Below, one piece after another: positions 32,701-41,431 of a DNA stretch of 64,000 bases; the first letter of the stretch is position 1; each line of letters opens with the position of its first letter. Under the pieces are notes generated by a model that was not told where the DNA came from, did not search any database, and was given only the letters and a program-made list of their open reading frames with translations. Source of the stretch: Breviolum minutum Mf 1.05b.01 (lineage: Eukaryota > Sar > Dinophyceae > Suessiales > Symbiodiniaceae); assembly GCA_000507305.1 (NCBI GenBank), contig DF239743.1, positions 3,087 to 67,086 on the forward strand. Reading direction: 5' to 3'. Made by a program: the position numbers and the translations under genes.

Positions 32701-34955
32701 TTTTCATCATCAAGGTGGAAGACAACTAAATTCCAACCCCAAGGTTCAAGCAGAATAGCAAATATGGTTGCATCGGGCACGCTCAACCATTGACATAACC
32801 GTGCCTCCACGGTCGAAGGCCACAACTCCAGCACAGCATCGGCAAACGTTGGAACCCACACAGTCAAAGATGGGAAATTCGCAACAGCCCATGAAATCAA
32901 AAGGTGATTGCGAATCACATGGTCAACATGCCAAAGGTCATGACCAAACCAACTTGCAGGGGACCGTAATGGCCCAGGATTCACAGGACCATAGCCGGTC
33001 AAGTCAATCAAAGGAGGGCTATCCGTGAGTACAGCCAAATCAAAAGCAATCGTGTCAACGCATGGAATCACAATGACATGCAATCCTGAGCTGATCGACT
33101 GGTTTGGATTAATTTCACTTCCTTCAAAAGACTCAAGTTTCTTCCAGTCTTGAATACCCTGCCAATGAAGAGCTTGGCCAACCTTCATGCCAGCTGCTCC
33201 GACCAAAAGTCTTGTCATGCCCAAATGCGAAATCAAAAATTTGACAGGTAAAAATCTTGACAAGTCAATCTGGTAACCTTGCACCAACTCATAAGTCAAA
33301 GGGCGAAGATATGCATCACCAGGGAGCCTGAAAAATCCACAACGAAGGCCTAATGCGGTTGGGCATTGTTCAAGGGTGATTTGCGCATGCAAAAGTTGTT
33401 GCACTGTGCTTCCATGTTGGCAAACAATCTCAAATGCGGTCCCGTTACTCTGAAGAGCAACCTTGAAGTTTTCTCGAGAGACCGGAGGCCAGCTCAAGTT
33501 TTGTTGATGAACCAAGTTCTTCAAGTAAGTTCTAAGGACCTCGACCGGCTGAATATCACTGATACCCAAGGACCACCACAAGTGTGCGAAAACCCACAAA
33601 GCCTGAACAGGAGACACTGAGTTCCCGAGTAGGCACAAAGCTGCCCGGCAATCTGACACACATGATTGAAAAGGTGGGAAACCAAGCAAAAGTTGCAACT
33701 CTTTCGGATGGATATGACGGGGAAAAGACGGCTCAAAGGCAGAGCGAATCAAAATTCCACGAAGTCCATTGGCAAGCAACAATTCTTTTCCTAGGCCTTT
33801 CAGCCGACATTTGCAAGGACACGGGTAAAGTGCGTTTCCCCACGAGTGCAAAGCAGTTGGGAGTGGTTCAGAAACAACCACTTTCCGATTGACATCTCCA
33901 AAAGCTGGATCAGAGTATGCTTGGCACTCAAGTGGTGTCCAGGCCAACTGCCTTTCTTCAACCTCTGACCAGCACGGCCATTCTTGAATCACGTCTTGAA
34001 CAACAGGCATAGGAGCCACAGACGGAAGATCGGGCAAGGCAAATCCAGGGAAGGCCTTTCGAACAAGAACGGCAAACCAACGAGAGCGCTTTGACGGCCA
34101 GATGGCCTGAAGGTGCAACGTAGACTGCACAACGTCGAAACCATCTTGGCTAGCAAACTGACGAATTTGATCTTGTACATGTTTAGCATGTGCTGCTTCA
34201 GGAACACATTCCAAGATCACCGCACAAACATTCAAGAGATGAGCAGCTTTGAGGATGGAAGGCAGAGTGTCACTGCGTGGATCAGCAGCACCTCTGCGGA
34301 GGCCCTGCCGGCTCAAAGGCTGACAAGGGAACCCTGCACAAAGAAGGGCTTGACAATCTTGGGCACGTTGAGCCACATGCATGGCTCGAACAGCAAAGGT
34401 AGAACCAATATCTGCAGTGATCAGAGCAGTGTGATGGTTAAGCCGATACGATGCAATGGCAAGGTCAGCACTGTCGACAGCACTGATGATCTTGCCTCCG
34501 AGCTGAACGAAAGCAGTGCCAAATCCACCCATTCCACAGCACACATCGTGAGCATGCTTGAAATCATCGATTTTGGGTGTCCTACTTCCTAAGAGACATG
34601 AGTGGTCATCCACTTCCAACACTTGACAGTTTCTCACCATACGTTTGGAGACAGTGATGTCATACAAAGTCACATATTCATCCAACATACCCTCATTGCG
34701 GAAGGCGACTTGCAAACTATGGGAACATTCCATACCATACACCCAAGCATCATCATGCCCCATAGTTTTTACCAACACTGAATGTCTACCATCAGTATGA
34801 ACCATCGGAGTAGGGGGATCCATTGCGACCAATCCTCGAGCGTTTTGCCGTCTCAGTAAGACCCCTGGAAGGCACTCGAGCCCAAACTGGTCTCCACCTT
34901 TTAAACCAAGAGACTCTTTAAAATCCTTCAAGCACGTAGGTTCCACTGGTTCCAT
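29787..34955 (-). CDS. Retroelement ORF1: DNA cytosine methyltransferase, C48-type peptidase, coiled coil
   Basis: 1,722 residues from ATG 34953-34955; the frame is open to 35207 without another ATG, and a later ATG at 34823 is the alternative. Residues about 137-465 are a C5-methyltransferase: DVCCGMGGFG (motif I), GFPCQPLS with catalytic Cys 211 (IV), LECV with Glu 249 (VI), SKRSRW (VIII), HIHPKELQLLLGFP (IX) and LLGNSVSP (X). All key residues are kept. Residues about 905-1000 form a Ulp1/C48-like peptidase core: H929 in EQHW, D948 in YDGL, Q984 and C990 in EQTRSDSCG. A similar but degenerate stretch (IFAILLEPWGWNLVVFHLDD) precedes it. A Cys-rich patch (C-x4-C-x3-C-x-C) lies near 1308. The last 150 residues are Gln-rich coiled coil. 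Likely roles: self-methylation of element DNA, processing, RNP assembly. Confidence 0.85.
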   Translation of the reverse strand: MEPVEPTCLKDFKESLGLKGGDQFGLECLPGVLLRRQNARGLVAMDPPTPMVHTDGRHSVLVKTMGHDDAWVYGMECSHSLQVAFRNEGMLDEYVTLYDITVSKRMVRNCQVLEVDDHSCLLGSRTPKIDDFKHAHDVCCGMGGFGTAFVQLGGKIISAVDSADLAIASYRLNHHTALITADIGSTFAVRAMHVAQRAQDCQALLCAGFPCQPLSRQGLRRGAADPRSDTLPSILKAAHLLNVCAVILECVPEAAHAKHVQDQIRQFASQDGFDVVQSTLHLQAIWPSKRSRWFAVLVRKAFPGFALPDLPSVAPMPVVQDVIQEWPCWSEVEERQLAWTPLECQAYSDPAFGDVNRKVVVSEPLPTALHSWGNALYPCPCKCRLKGLGKELLLANGLRGILIRSAFEPSFPRHIHPKELQLLLGFPPFQSCVSDCRAALCLLGNSVSPVQALWVFAHLWWSLGISDIQPVEVLRTYLKNLVHQQNLSWPPVSRENFKVALQSNGTAFEIVCQHGSTVQQLLHAQITLEQCPTALGLRCGFFRLPGDAYLRPLTYELVQGYQIDLSRFLPVKFLISHLGMTRLLVGAAGMKVGQALHWQGIQDWKKLESFEGSEINPNQSISSGLHVIVIPCVDTIAFDLAVLTDSPPLIDLTGYGPVNPGPLRSPASWFGHDLWHVDHVIRNHLLISWAVANFPSLTVWVPTFADAVLELWPSTVEARLCQWLSVPDATIFAILLEPWGWNLVVFHLDDEKLSTHIFEVEGCSSELARRLANRVRLSSNRTCYEECRSVGREVTGAAGSMSRVFELLEGMLGVPQTVAQALRESRPLLAFGIPSLHPIDLVSPTLPLDQVQMPVPPGNICEPQRQGLNAPFLLDFARALVASSPLEITSSQIRVLCLDPHSHGFDVVHTTVFCPEPAPLFAFLLCEQHWTLVHCYMIDDALVVTQYDGLQRCKLNALQLLVDILRPAWKPNRVRIGSTWIIEQTRSDSCGTVALGHFARILGLVSQEQASAFEDLHSSLAVCSRMVPSEANIIGYGGPDEEAIVLALEQILPSKGVPVSKVRERALESIKILGVQPLQKALATKNVWAALKNLGTSRPKPFMWILHAELQEHIQQRASSKFGASVDQTKPKARKAQKPAPAVASMLDPASLNLLPGIFVTNEGAEVDQIPLSDVQKNSKGVAFASLAEAKPFLSEAKFISTEALSLLVVGNLPPDVAHALPAHSVRVPAIYQGTQEPILVDRTAIQLGDQAVYAKQNNRVKEIAVFPTVVFRVHVFQDLWTEEHEWTDLASRPIKSLTQQFPILTLCRTDSCSRDCGCFHPSLEEEGVEAAILDTWGFHWHTLDGQKTSPQKATVLSFYVRVLESNFNQVHLLSGQSGVFFEPRCTDKPGPDPHYAVIWLQHSSLKEALHRVRTNDHLITVCRLGSRFGVRCLAKYEEAQHKALCPGKPFVKCDIKEIFRLEPLPPGLQRQSLVEMLEDFKWVAKPLQPCKGSQGHAWIVGAGGPPPAPFLQAKHGWVSISKVKDATPKMAPQQLIATVKTRQHIRDGSFGKPKPPQEDSWHTTGQDPWSSYVGVTSPPPPVATHVQSKLDDVEQRLQDTMKQHVDATLATQMTQLGGTIEQQVSLQSSTRLDSLEQQLACMHQHQQQLEHWCVDSSAKIAQLQHGFDQTQVQLHEQSSAITGVTQQVSGLKEEMTVGLQSYFDQQAERIEAMLAKKARHN
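34887..34903. repeat. 17-base direct repeat, copy 2 (possible target-site duplication)
   Basis: Identical to 24661-24677. It lies within the open frame of ORF1 (there reading LKGGDQ), upstream of the methyltransferase domain and of the ATG at 34821-34823. Confidence 0.5.
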
Positions 34956-34997
34956 CTCCGTCTTCAGAAGTTTCTTGTATTTGGTGTCATCACCCAA

Positions 34998-36400
34998 GAG
35001 ACAATAAGAAACGTTGGCTTCTAGTAAGCATCGAAAAACATTCAGGAAATGCTCTGTTGATCCAGCTCCAAAGGGATCCTGGGGTTGGAAACAAAAAAAA
35101 TTGGAATCATGTAGACTCTTGGACTCTTGGAGTTTGGTGCACTTGGAAAAGTAACAACATTCTAAAAAGCACGCTAATGCACCTGGATTTGAAATCCCTC
35201 TAGACTCTCAACACCAAAAAAGAAACTTTCCTTTTTTCCAGCAAATTTCGAGCCCACAGGCTTGGAACACAGGCCAAATCTTGCGCTTGGACCAGTCATA
35301 CCTCATCCAAAAAGGAACAAATACGGGAAAAATGGATTCATAGAGTAGCAATGCTTAGGGCTTAGGCAATGCTTGAACGAAACCTATGAAGGAATGCTTG
35401 TTACAAGACAACGACTAAAGCAGCGGAGTCGAAAGCGGATAGGAAATAGGTTCATGTGGATGGTCAATCGGGGATTGGAATCATTGAATCATCCTGAGTG
35501 GTTTGTCCTTGCTGTGAAGCACATGATAGGGGCTTTTGATACAAACACACACTGCTCACTGAGTTCCACTACACTTCAGGGACCAGGGAACTGCTGAAAC
35601 AGAGCTGTGGGAACTCACCATCGTTGAGTGACTGGAGAATCTATCATGACGCAACACTTCTGCTGCTTGAAAATTGTCTCCTTGTAGACTTCGTTGGTGC
35701 TCTCTAGCCTTCAGAAGCCTTTAATATACCGCAGTCCCAAAAACCAAAGAAAAAACAAAGTCATACCAAAACCCACCAACTGTCAACCCCAACTGTCGAC
35801 TAGTTTTTCCCAGCGACTCAACTCCACGTCTTCGCAAAGATTCCACGAAGAGCATATCAGCAAAAACCAATGTGGTGGTTTCACTGAGCATCCGATAGAT
35901 GATGTAGAGTCGTCGATGCAATGGTGAATCGTTACCCGTAAACAGAAGATCCGGAAGCCTGGGTCAGTTTCATCTCAGATTTTTCATTTTTGAAGTTTGT
36001 GAAACAGTTTCTTTTAGAGCCCCATTAAATGATTTTCATTTGACCTTCTTGACCCAATGATGCCATGCATAGATCGCCTGTTATATAGTATATACAATAT
36101 AAACCATAGAATAATATAATATATATATATACTATATCGTGCATATTGCAATGTATATATTGTGCATATCACTGTATATCTTTCTATCGTTTCATCATGT
36201 TGGTTTCCACTTTTCCGCGCTCAGCCCTGCAAACACTGATCCCAGCTGCGCCGCTGCGCTTGCACCGAGCAACAGGAAGTGTGCCAAGTCGTGCGCTTGA
36301 AACGTCACCTGTCCAAACTCACAAGGTGACTTAGGTGACTTCCCCCTCAGTTTCCATCCCCAAAAAACCGGTTGCCCAAGCTGATTTCTAGCATGTCCGC
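34998..36400. other. Upstream of the retroelement; no gene supported
   Basis: The ORF1 frame remains open to a TGA at 35208-35210 without an ATG. The rest shows short frames only. 36080-36170 is AT-rich with (TA)n tracts. Confidence 0.4.
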
Positions 36401-36555
36401 CTCATGAATGGCATCATCTTTGGGCACTAGTGGAAGTCCTGCATTGAGACCTGGCAACCAATAGATGAACTCCCGCCGTGTGATGGCCGCACGCAAGAAG
36501 AGACCGCTGTTCAACACTGTCGTGAAGAGACGCTCGCACAACGACCTTGGCATCG
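36401..36555 (-). CDS. Candidate internal exon, unknown product
   Basis: Acceptor GAACTCGCAG, two bases, then 51 codons MPRSLCERLFTTVLNSGLFL... to ...VPKDDAIHE. The frame can end at a GC donor (CATGAG|GCGGAC); GC donors are common in dinoflagellates. The WLPGLNAGLPLVP stretch is hydrophobic. Not assigned to a family. Confidence 0.27.
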
Positions 36556-37099
36556 CTGCGAGTTCTTCCTTTTGGGGTTTAAAGGTTCGTCTTCAAGCTC
36601 CATGTTCGTCGAGCTGGGAGCATTGCTCCAAACAATACTTAGATGTTGATGATGTTGATACAGATACGAGACAACAAAATGTTTGCCTTAAGCCTTTAGC
36701 ACAGTCCAGCAACTCTTCATCTTTGGGTGGAAAGAGATATTTGTTTCCTTAATTCGCAGCAGAAGGTGGGCTGAAAGGCAAATCTGACATTCTTGCCCTA
36801 CAAGCATTTACCGATAGCCAAAGGTGTCCTCATGTTGGTGGATTCTACATTGCCTAAAAGAATCAGTTACAGATCGATGCGTTGAAATTCCAAGTCCTTT
36901 GGGAAAGTTGTCTGTGATGGCCAGGTCGGATTTGAGATGGAAGTGACCAGCAATTGATAAGCATAGACCAGTCCGAACAATTCAGAAGGAATTTCAGCTC
37001 AAAAATACTGGAAAGAAATTGGTACTGACTCTTTTGTCCAGTATCTTAGATACAATACTGAATACTGTCTTTAAAAGAAACATAAAAATACATCAGATT
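36556..37099. other. Stretch without a supported gene
   Basis: Intron-like, short frames only. Confidence 0.35.
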
Positions 37100-37279
37100 T
37101 GCACCACAGTTTCCTCTGAAAAACTCCAACGCACAAGATCCATCGCCAAAATCCACAGCTCTGCTGGCATCCAAGGGTGTGTGTCGACACAGGCGCCGCC
37201 GGCGATAATGCACATGATCATGCAGGTACTGGGAGAGCATCATGTCTCTCGGAGAGACCTGGAAAAGTCTCTCAAGCTT
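37100..37279 (-). CDS. Candidate exon, unknown product
   Basis: A CTTGTTTTGCAG acceptor opens a frame KLERLFQVSPRDMMLSQYLH... with G/C-rich codon ends. The 3' border is not fixed. The plus strand is also open here (APPAIMHMIMQVLGEHHVSR..., bordered by ACACAG and GGAG|GTTTGT), so strand is a judgement that favours agreement with the neighbouring minus exons. Confidence 0.22.
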
Positions 37280-38538
37280 CTGCAAAACAAGTGTGGAGGT
37301 TTGTTTTTGTTGCTTTTTGTTGGGTGTAGCGTTTTCAAGCATTTGGTTTATTGAAATTCATCCCAAAAATTAAGCTAGATATCAGAATTGGAGACTTGGG
37401 AACACCATGCAGCGCTAGCCTCCTGAAGCACGCATTCAAAAATTTCGAAAGTTTTCCCAGACATTTCCTTCAAGAAAAGCAAATATACTGTGAGGTACAT
37501 ACTGTAGCTTTTCTGATGATCCTTAGTCGGTATTACGTGTTATTGTGCACCTGACAATTCAAGCCAACGTGAACGGGATGCCTTAAAGCCTTGAAGTTTC
37601 TTCTCGTGATAGGAAAGACCGCTGTATAAGTCCACGACCACATCCTAGGCCGACCGGGCCACCCTCTCGGAACCCGACCTTTAAGTTTTGGCATAATTTC
37701 TGAACCATCAAAGCCAGGAAAATGATTCAAAAAAATAACACCTCCAAACTCCGCAACCATTGGATAGTAAATGAATGCATCAAAACATCATTGCTCTGAG
37801 CATCATCCCAGTTGAAGACTCCGGATTTATCACTCTGACGTTTCGATAAGTCAATTTTGGCATCCATCTCATGACGATACACGAAGATCTCCAGCTGAGC
37901 ATCCTGGCGCCAAGGTCAGATTGAGATGTGGCATTCAAATTCGGGGTGGTCAAGACAGGAAACTTGGATATCTTGGATGAGGTACTACAACAACAATAAC
38001 GGAAAAAAGAGAAAAGCTTTTTAAACACTGCCACAACAAGCACAAGCACAAGCGAAAAAACACAACACAAACATTACAAGAATCAAACCATCACAATCAG
38101 ATTCACATCCCACCATTTTGCTTTCCACCTCTGCCCAATTTTCATCAATTTTCCCAACCTCTCCCTGCTTGTTGGACCACACTGTCAACGATGCACTCAC
38201 GGTCACTGGTTCGCCTCACAGTTTCAGCAAAAGTGGACCCAATCCACAGTTAAGGCTAAATATTATCAATGCAATAAGCTTTTCTGGGCGTCTCCAACAA
38301 TTCGACACCCGAAATCAGTTCTCTCCAATTCAATCCAGTTTCCATCCACAAGATCCCGTCCAGGAGCATCCGCATGCTCTGATGTCCCACGGCAGAGCAG
38401 AAGAACTTGCTCATACCTGCAATCACGGCTCGCAAACTCAAGTGCCATTTTTGATCATTTTTGTCAGATTCTAGAGTCTATACAATTATATAGATTCCAA
38501 CAAAAGTTTGCTTCGAGACCTGTTGTGGATTCGAATCC
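37280..38538. other. Stretch with one weak exon hint
   Basis: Around 38270-38420 (minus) a GTGATTGCAG acceptor precedes two open frames, one reading YEQVLLLCRGTSEHADAPG.... It could continue the Ham1-like exon above it. Otherwise nothing supported. Confidence 0.25.
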
Positions 38539-38829
38539 TTATCTTCGTTTCTGTTCGCCGAGAAACATAACTGACTTGGTCCAGAAGTGCTCGTTGTTCT
38601 GTTGCAGGAGTTGCTGTGCTAAGGGCAGCAAGGCTTTTGGACCATCCCTTTTCGTGCGATAACCAAAGGGACTAGCATGACACACTTCAATGCCATAGAG
38701 CTGCAGCAAGCGTTGAAATTCTGGAACGCGTTCAGAATTTGATGTCACCACATAGACCCGGCGGACTTTCACCATCTCAAGGGACTCATAGCGCAAAGTT
38801 TGCAAACTACCGACGAATAGATATGGCAT
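38539..38829 (-). CDS. Ham1/ITPase-like N-terminal exon
   Basis: ATG-led frame of 96 codons. Residues 21-46 read VRRVYVVTSNSERVPEFQRL and continue LLQLYGIEV. This matches the start of Ham1/RdgB inosine-triphosphate pyrophosphatases (beta strand, T/S-x-N-x-x-K/R-x-x-E-F, then an L-x-x-x-G-I-x-V turn), which clear non-canonical purine nucleotides. The rest (FGYRTKRDGPKALLPLAQQL...) does not match the canonical enzyme's next motif, so this may be a dinoflagellate variant or only a domain fragment. The true exon may begin at a CCTTGAG acceptor shortly before MVKVRR. No clear donor; the frame ends in TAA. Confidence 0.4.
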   Translation of the reverse strand: MPYLFVGSLQTLRYESLEMVKVRRVYVVTSNSERVPEFQRLLQLYGIEVCHASPFGYRTKRDGPKALLPLAQQLLQQNNEHFWTKSVMFLGEQKRR

Positions 38830-39503
38830 GATATTTCTTTATAAGTCAACACCCATACCTCGAAACTGATGAGCAAAAAGATAATGTTGCAGACTGCTTG
38901 ATTTTACTTTGAGACAAACCCTGCGCTTTCGGGATGCTTCTGAGATCAACTCATTCGGAAGACCGATCACTGTCGTGTGGGTTGACCTTCAGAATCATCC
39001 AACAATGCTCAAGTCCACCTTTGAAGACAATGTATGACAATGTCATCCATTTGTGGGCCACGGAACTCTTTACTGCAAGCAATAAAACTCTTGCACCTTG
39101 GCACCTCAAGTCAACTCCTTGAAAGGCAAACACACCGATGAACTTTTTTTTTGATGCTTTGGGCATCACCGATACAAGGCTTCTGAACAAAGGGGGGAAA
39201 ACTAACGAACAGCCTTAGGCTGCCCCCTCCTTCAGTGTTTCTGCGTTCACAGTGTTTCCTCGTTTCAGCCCAGGTCTTTGTAGACCTAAGCCACTCTGAA
39301 TTGAGTGCTTTTGAGTCTGATGCCGAATTTCCAAATTGCTGAGCCTCATTCAGAAAAGAAAAACAAGCAGACTTCCCCCTTTGATGAATTGGCATCGAAT
39401 CTCTTCCAGTATGCCAATATTTTGAGTCACATTTCAAGGCATCTAACTCTCAAACGTCCCATGCTCTAAAGTCACATCAACATCCATCAATCCATCAACC
39501 ATT
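38830..39503. other. Stretch with weak coding hints on the minus strand
   Basis: At 38951-39190 (minus) a frame reading FIGVFAFQGVDLRCQG... ends near a TCTTCAAAG|GTGGAC donor. The borders are incomplete. Confidence 0.25.
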
Positions 39504-40859
39504 ATGCCATTGTCAACGACTCACATCTCCGGAAACTCCGGAGACTCCGAAGTCACCGAGGGCGAAGATGCGGCCGAAGCAGTGTCCAGTGTTGGAAGCT
39601 CGGTGGGCTCGTCATGGGATTCTGCTTCCAGCGTTTCACAGAAACTGACGCCTGAACCAATGGCGAACCAAACGAGAACACACAAGAACCACAACCCCCC
39701 TGGAGCCATACTCAGAAGGACGAATTCTGATTGCACTTTGGGAAGTGCCCGGGTTTGTTGCGCAAATTTTGGCTCTTTTGAAGGGAGATGGACAGTGATT
39801 TACCAATTCACGTTGGCGTATCAAGGGCCGCTACCGCTAGTTATTCCGTGAGTAAAAAAGGTAGGCATGGGGCGGGGGCGTGGAGACTTTGTGTGTTGAT
39901 TTCTTGATTTGGAGCTCGGTGTGTGTATGACCAACCAAAGTCGAAAATGCCAGGCTCAAGTGTGAAGCAATAGTACCAGCAGGAAAACAACATGAGGGCA
40001 AAGTTGACCAAAGAATTACCAGTGGAAAATGCAGACATGGAGCCTTCTCCTGATCAATTTTTTCCTCAGTCTATCACCGATTCCATTGAGGACATCCAGT
40101 CACGACTCCGCTCATTCAAACTTATCCATGCTCCTGGAATCCAAATTGATCCCACCAGATTTGTTCTAAATCCAATGTCATCACCCAGCCATCCACTAGC
40201 GCTGTTGAGCGCAACATCCCTTGAGAATATTATCTCCTTCCAAAAATTAAGTATATAATAATGAGAACAGCAAACAAGGTCTGTAGGGTCTGTGATCCTT
40301 TTGTGCAATGACAAAATATGTGCAGTAGTCATGACCAGAATAGCCAAGCACATAAAGACAGCAACGTGTATTCTCACAGACTCACAGGTCAATGTACTTT
40401 CACAGTAGACTGTACTTATCAATCAGGATGAATAGGAATAGTAGAAGAATCTGCATCGTCCTAAGCGAAACGTCCTCCACAGACTCCAACCCCAGATCCT
40501 TCTCCCTTCTCACCTGGGAGTTCACAGCTCTTCAGGTCTGGTGCTCCCAAGACCCTCAAGCCATTGGCTGCCACCACTGGTGGTACGAGTCTGGCTGTCA
40601 GGCAGCGTGCCAAACGTTCGCACCACTTGTCCAGGCGCTCAGTGGTACCCGCTGGTCGCATCCGGTGAGCGAAAGGAACTTGGCAGAAGTAGGTCTTGTA
40701 ACTGCCTGTGTTTTAGCTGGGTTTTTTTGTTGCAGTGAAGTTTGCTTTTTTGTAGGGACCCAGTGTGAACAAAGCTGTGGCTCTTGTACTTTGTTCAGTT
40801 TTGAATGGGAGAAGGACATGAAACGGATGCATTTTAATCTTGAAAACACTGGAAAATGA
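39504..40859 (+). CDS. Candidate three-exon plus-strand gene, unknown product
   Basis: Exon 1 (39504-39847) starts at an ATG and ends in phase 2 at CC|GTGAGT. Exon 2 (40536-40664) follows a CTCTTCAG acceptor, reads SGAPKTLKPLAATTGGTSL... and ends in phase 2 at CCG|GTGAGC. Exon 3 (40736-40859) follows TTTTTTTGTTGCAG and runs in frame to TGA. All junctions keep the frame. The protein starts acidic and Ser-rich (GDSEVTEGEDAAEAVSSVGS), then has a basic RRTNSD site of the kind phosphorylated by basophilic kinases, and a basic second exon. No domain recognised. A minus-strand frame over exon 2 with its own CTCCCAG|GTGAGA donor is a competing reading. Confidence 0.32.
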
Positions 40860-41250
40860 AGGAACTTAGCAGGAAGCTGCAACATCTGAAAGATCAGTGA
40901 GGGATAGTGAGACTGCTACCCAAAAGAACAGTTGCCTGCCAACTGTGGTTCTTCCATGCAGCTGTATCTGGTCAGGGGTCGAACTCTCAGGTCCAAGATC
41001 GTTTGTATGGCTGATGGTGAAAAAGCATCAAAACATCAAATCTCGGAAAGAACCAGACATGTAGACAGATAGTTATATTGTGTATTATTATCTTATGTTC
41101 CATGCTACAGTCTTACACCCACAATATGTTGTAAATGGCTGACCAAAAATGATGGGTGAGCTGAAAAAAAAAACTTCAGGGCTCTCAAGTCTCAAGCCTA
41201 GCAGGACTGCCAAGGTGCTACCCAAGTAGTGCTTCACCACGTCATGCAAC
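40860..41250. other. Stretch without a supported gene
   Basis: Short frames only. Confidence 0.35.
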
Positions 41251-41431
41251 CCTGCCCGAAGATGTGCTAATCGTCTGGAGACCTTCCATTCGACCCATGC
41301 TTTGTCTGCAGGATCCATTTTCTTCCCACGCCATAACTGGCATGCCAGTATGTAGTGCAAATGTCGACCACACATGAAATGACCATGGACGCGAATACTG
41401 ATCTCAGGGTTTTCACTTCCTGGAGAACAAT
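41251..41431 (-). CDS. Candidate internal exon, unknown product
   Basis: Acceptor AGCTGCCTTTGGCAG, two bases, then a frame CSPGSENPEISIRVHGHFMC... through ...VEWKVSRRLAHLRA to a CAGG|GTTGCA donor; the frame actually stays open to 41088. His-, Trp- and Arg-rich. No family recognised. Confidence 0.32.

Larger units (their letters stand above)
24678..34955 (-). mobile_element. Non-LTR (LINE-type) retroelement encoding a DNA methyltransferase
   Basis: Order on the minus strand: C5 methyltransferase, C48-like peptidase, Cys-rich patch, coiled coil, UGA-CUAG, AP-type endonuclease, reverse transcriptase, CCHC finger, RNase H with a C-terminal extension. There are no LTRs and no integrase. Methyltransferase-bearing retrotransposons have been reported in dinoflagellates and charophyte algae, so the general type is known. 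Boundaries are uncertain: a 17-base direct repeat at 24661-24677 and 34887-34903 could be a target-site duplication. That would put the 5' end inside the open frame, with the first element ATG at 34823. The copy is damaged (see parts). Confidence 0.85.

Noticed and set aside
37193..37298. Plus-strand exon APPAIMHMIMQVLGEHHVSR
   Set aside because: The minus strand over the same bases has a better acceptor and a longer frame, and fits the neighbours' strand. Kept only as an alternative.
38526..38545. tRNA T-arm-like GGATTCGAATCC
   Set aside because: No acceptor, D or anticodon arms can be drawn around it. No tRNA found elsewhere by eye.
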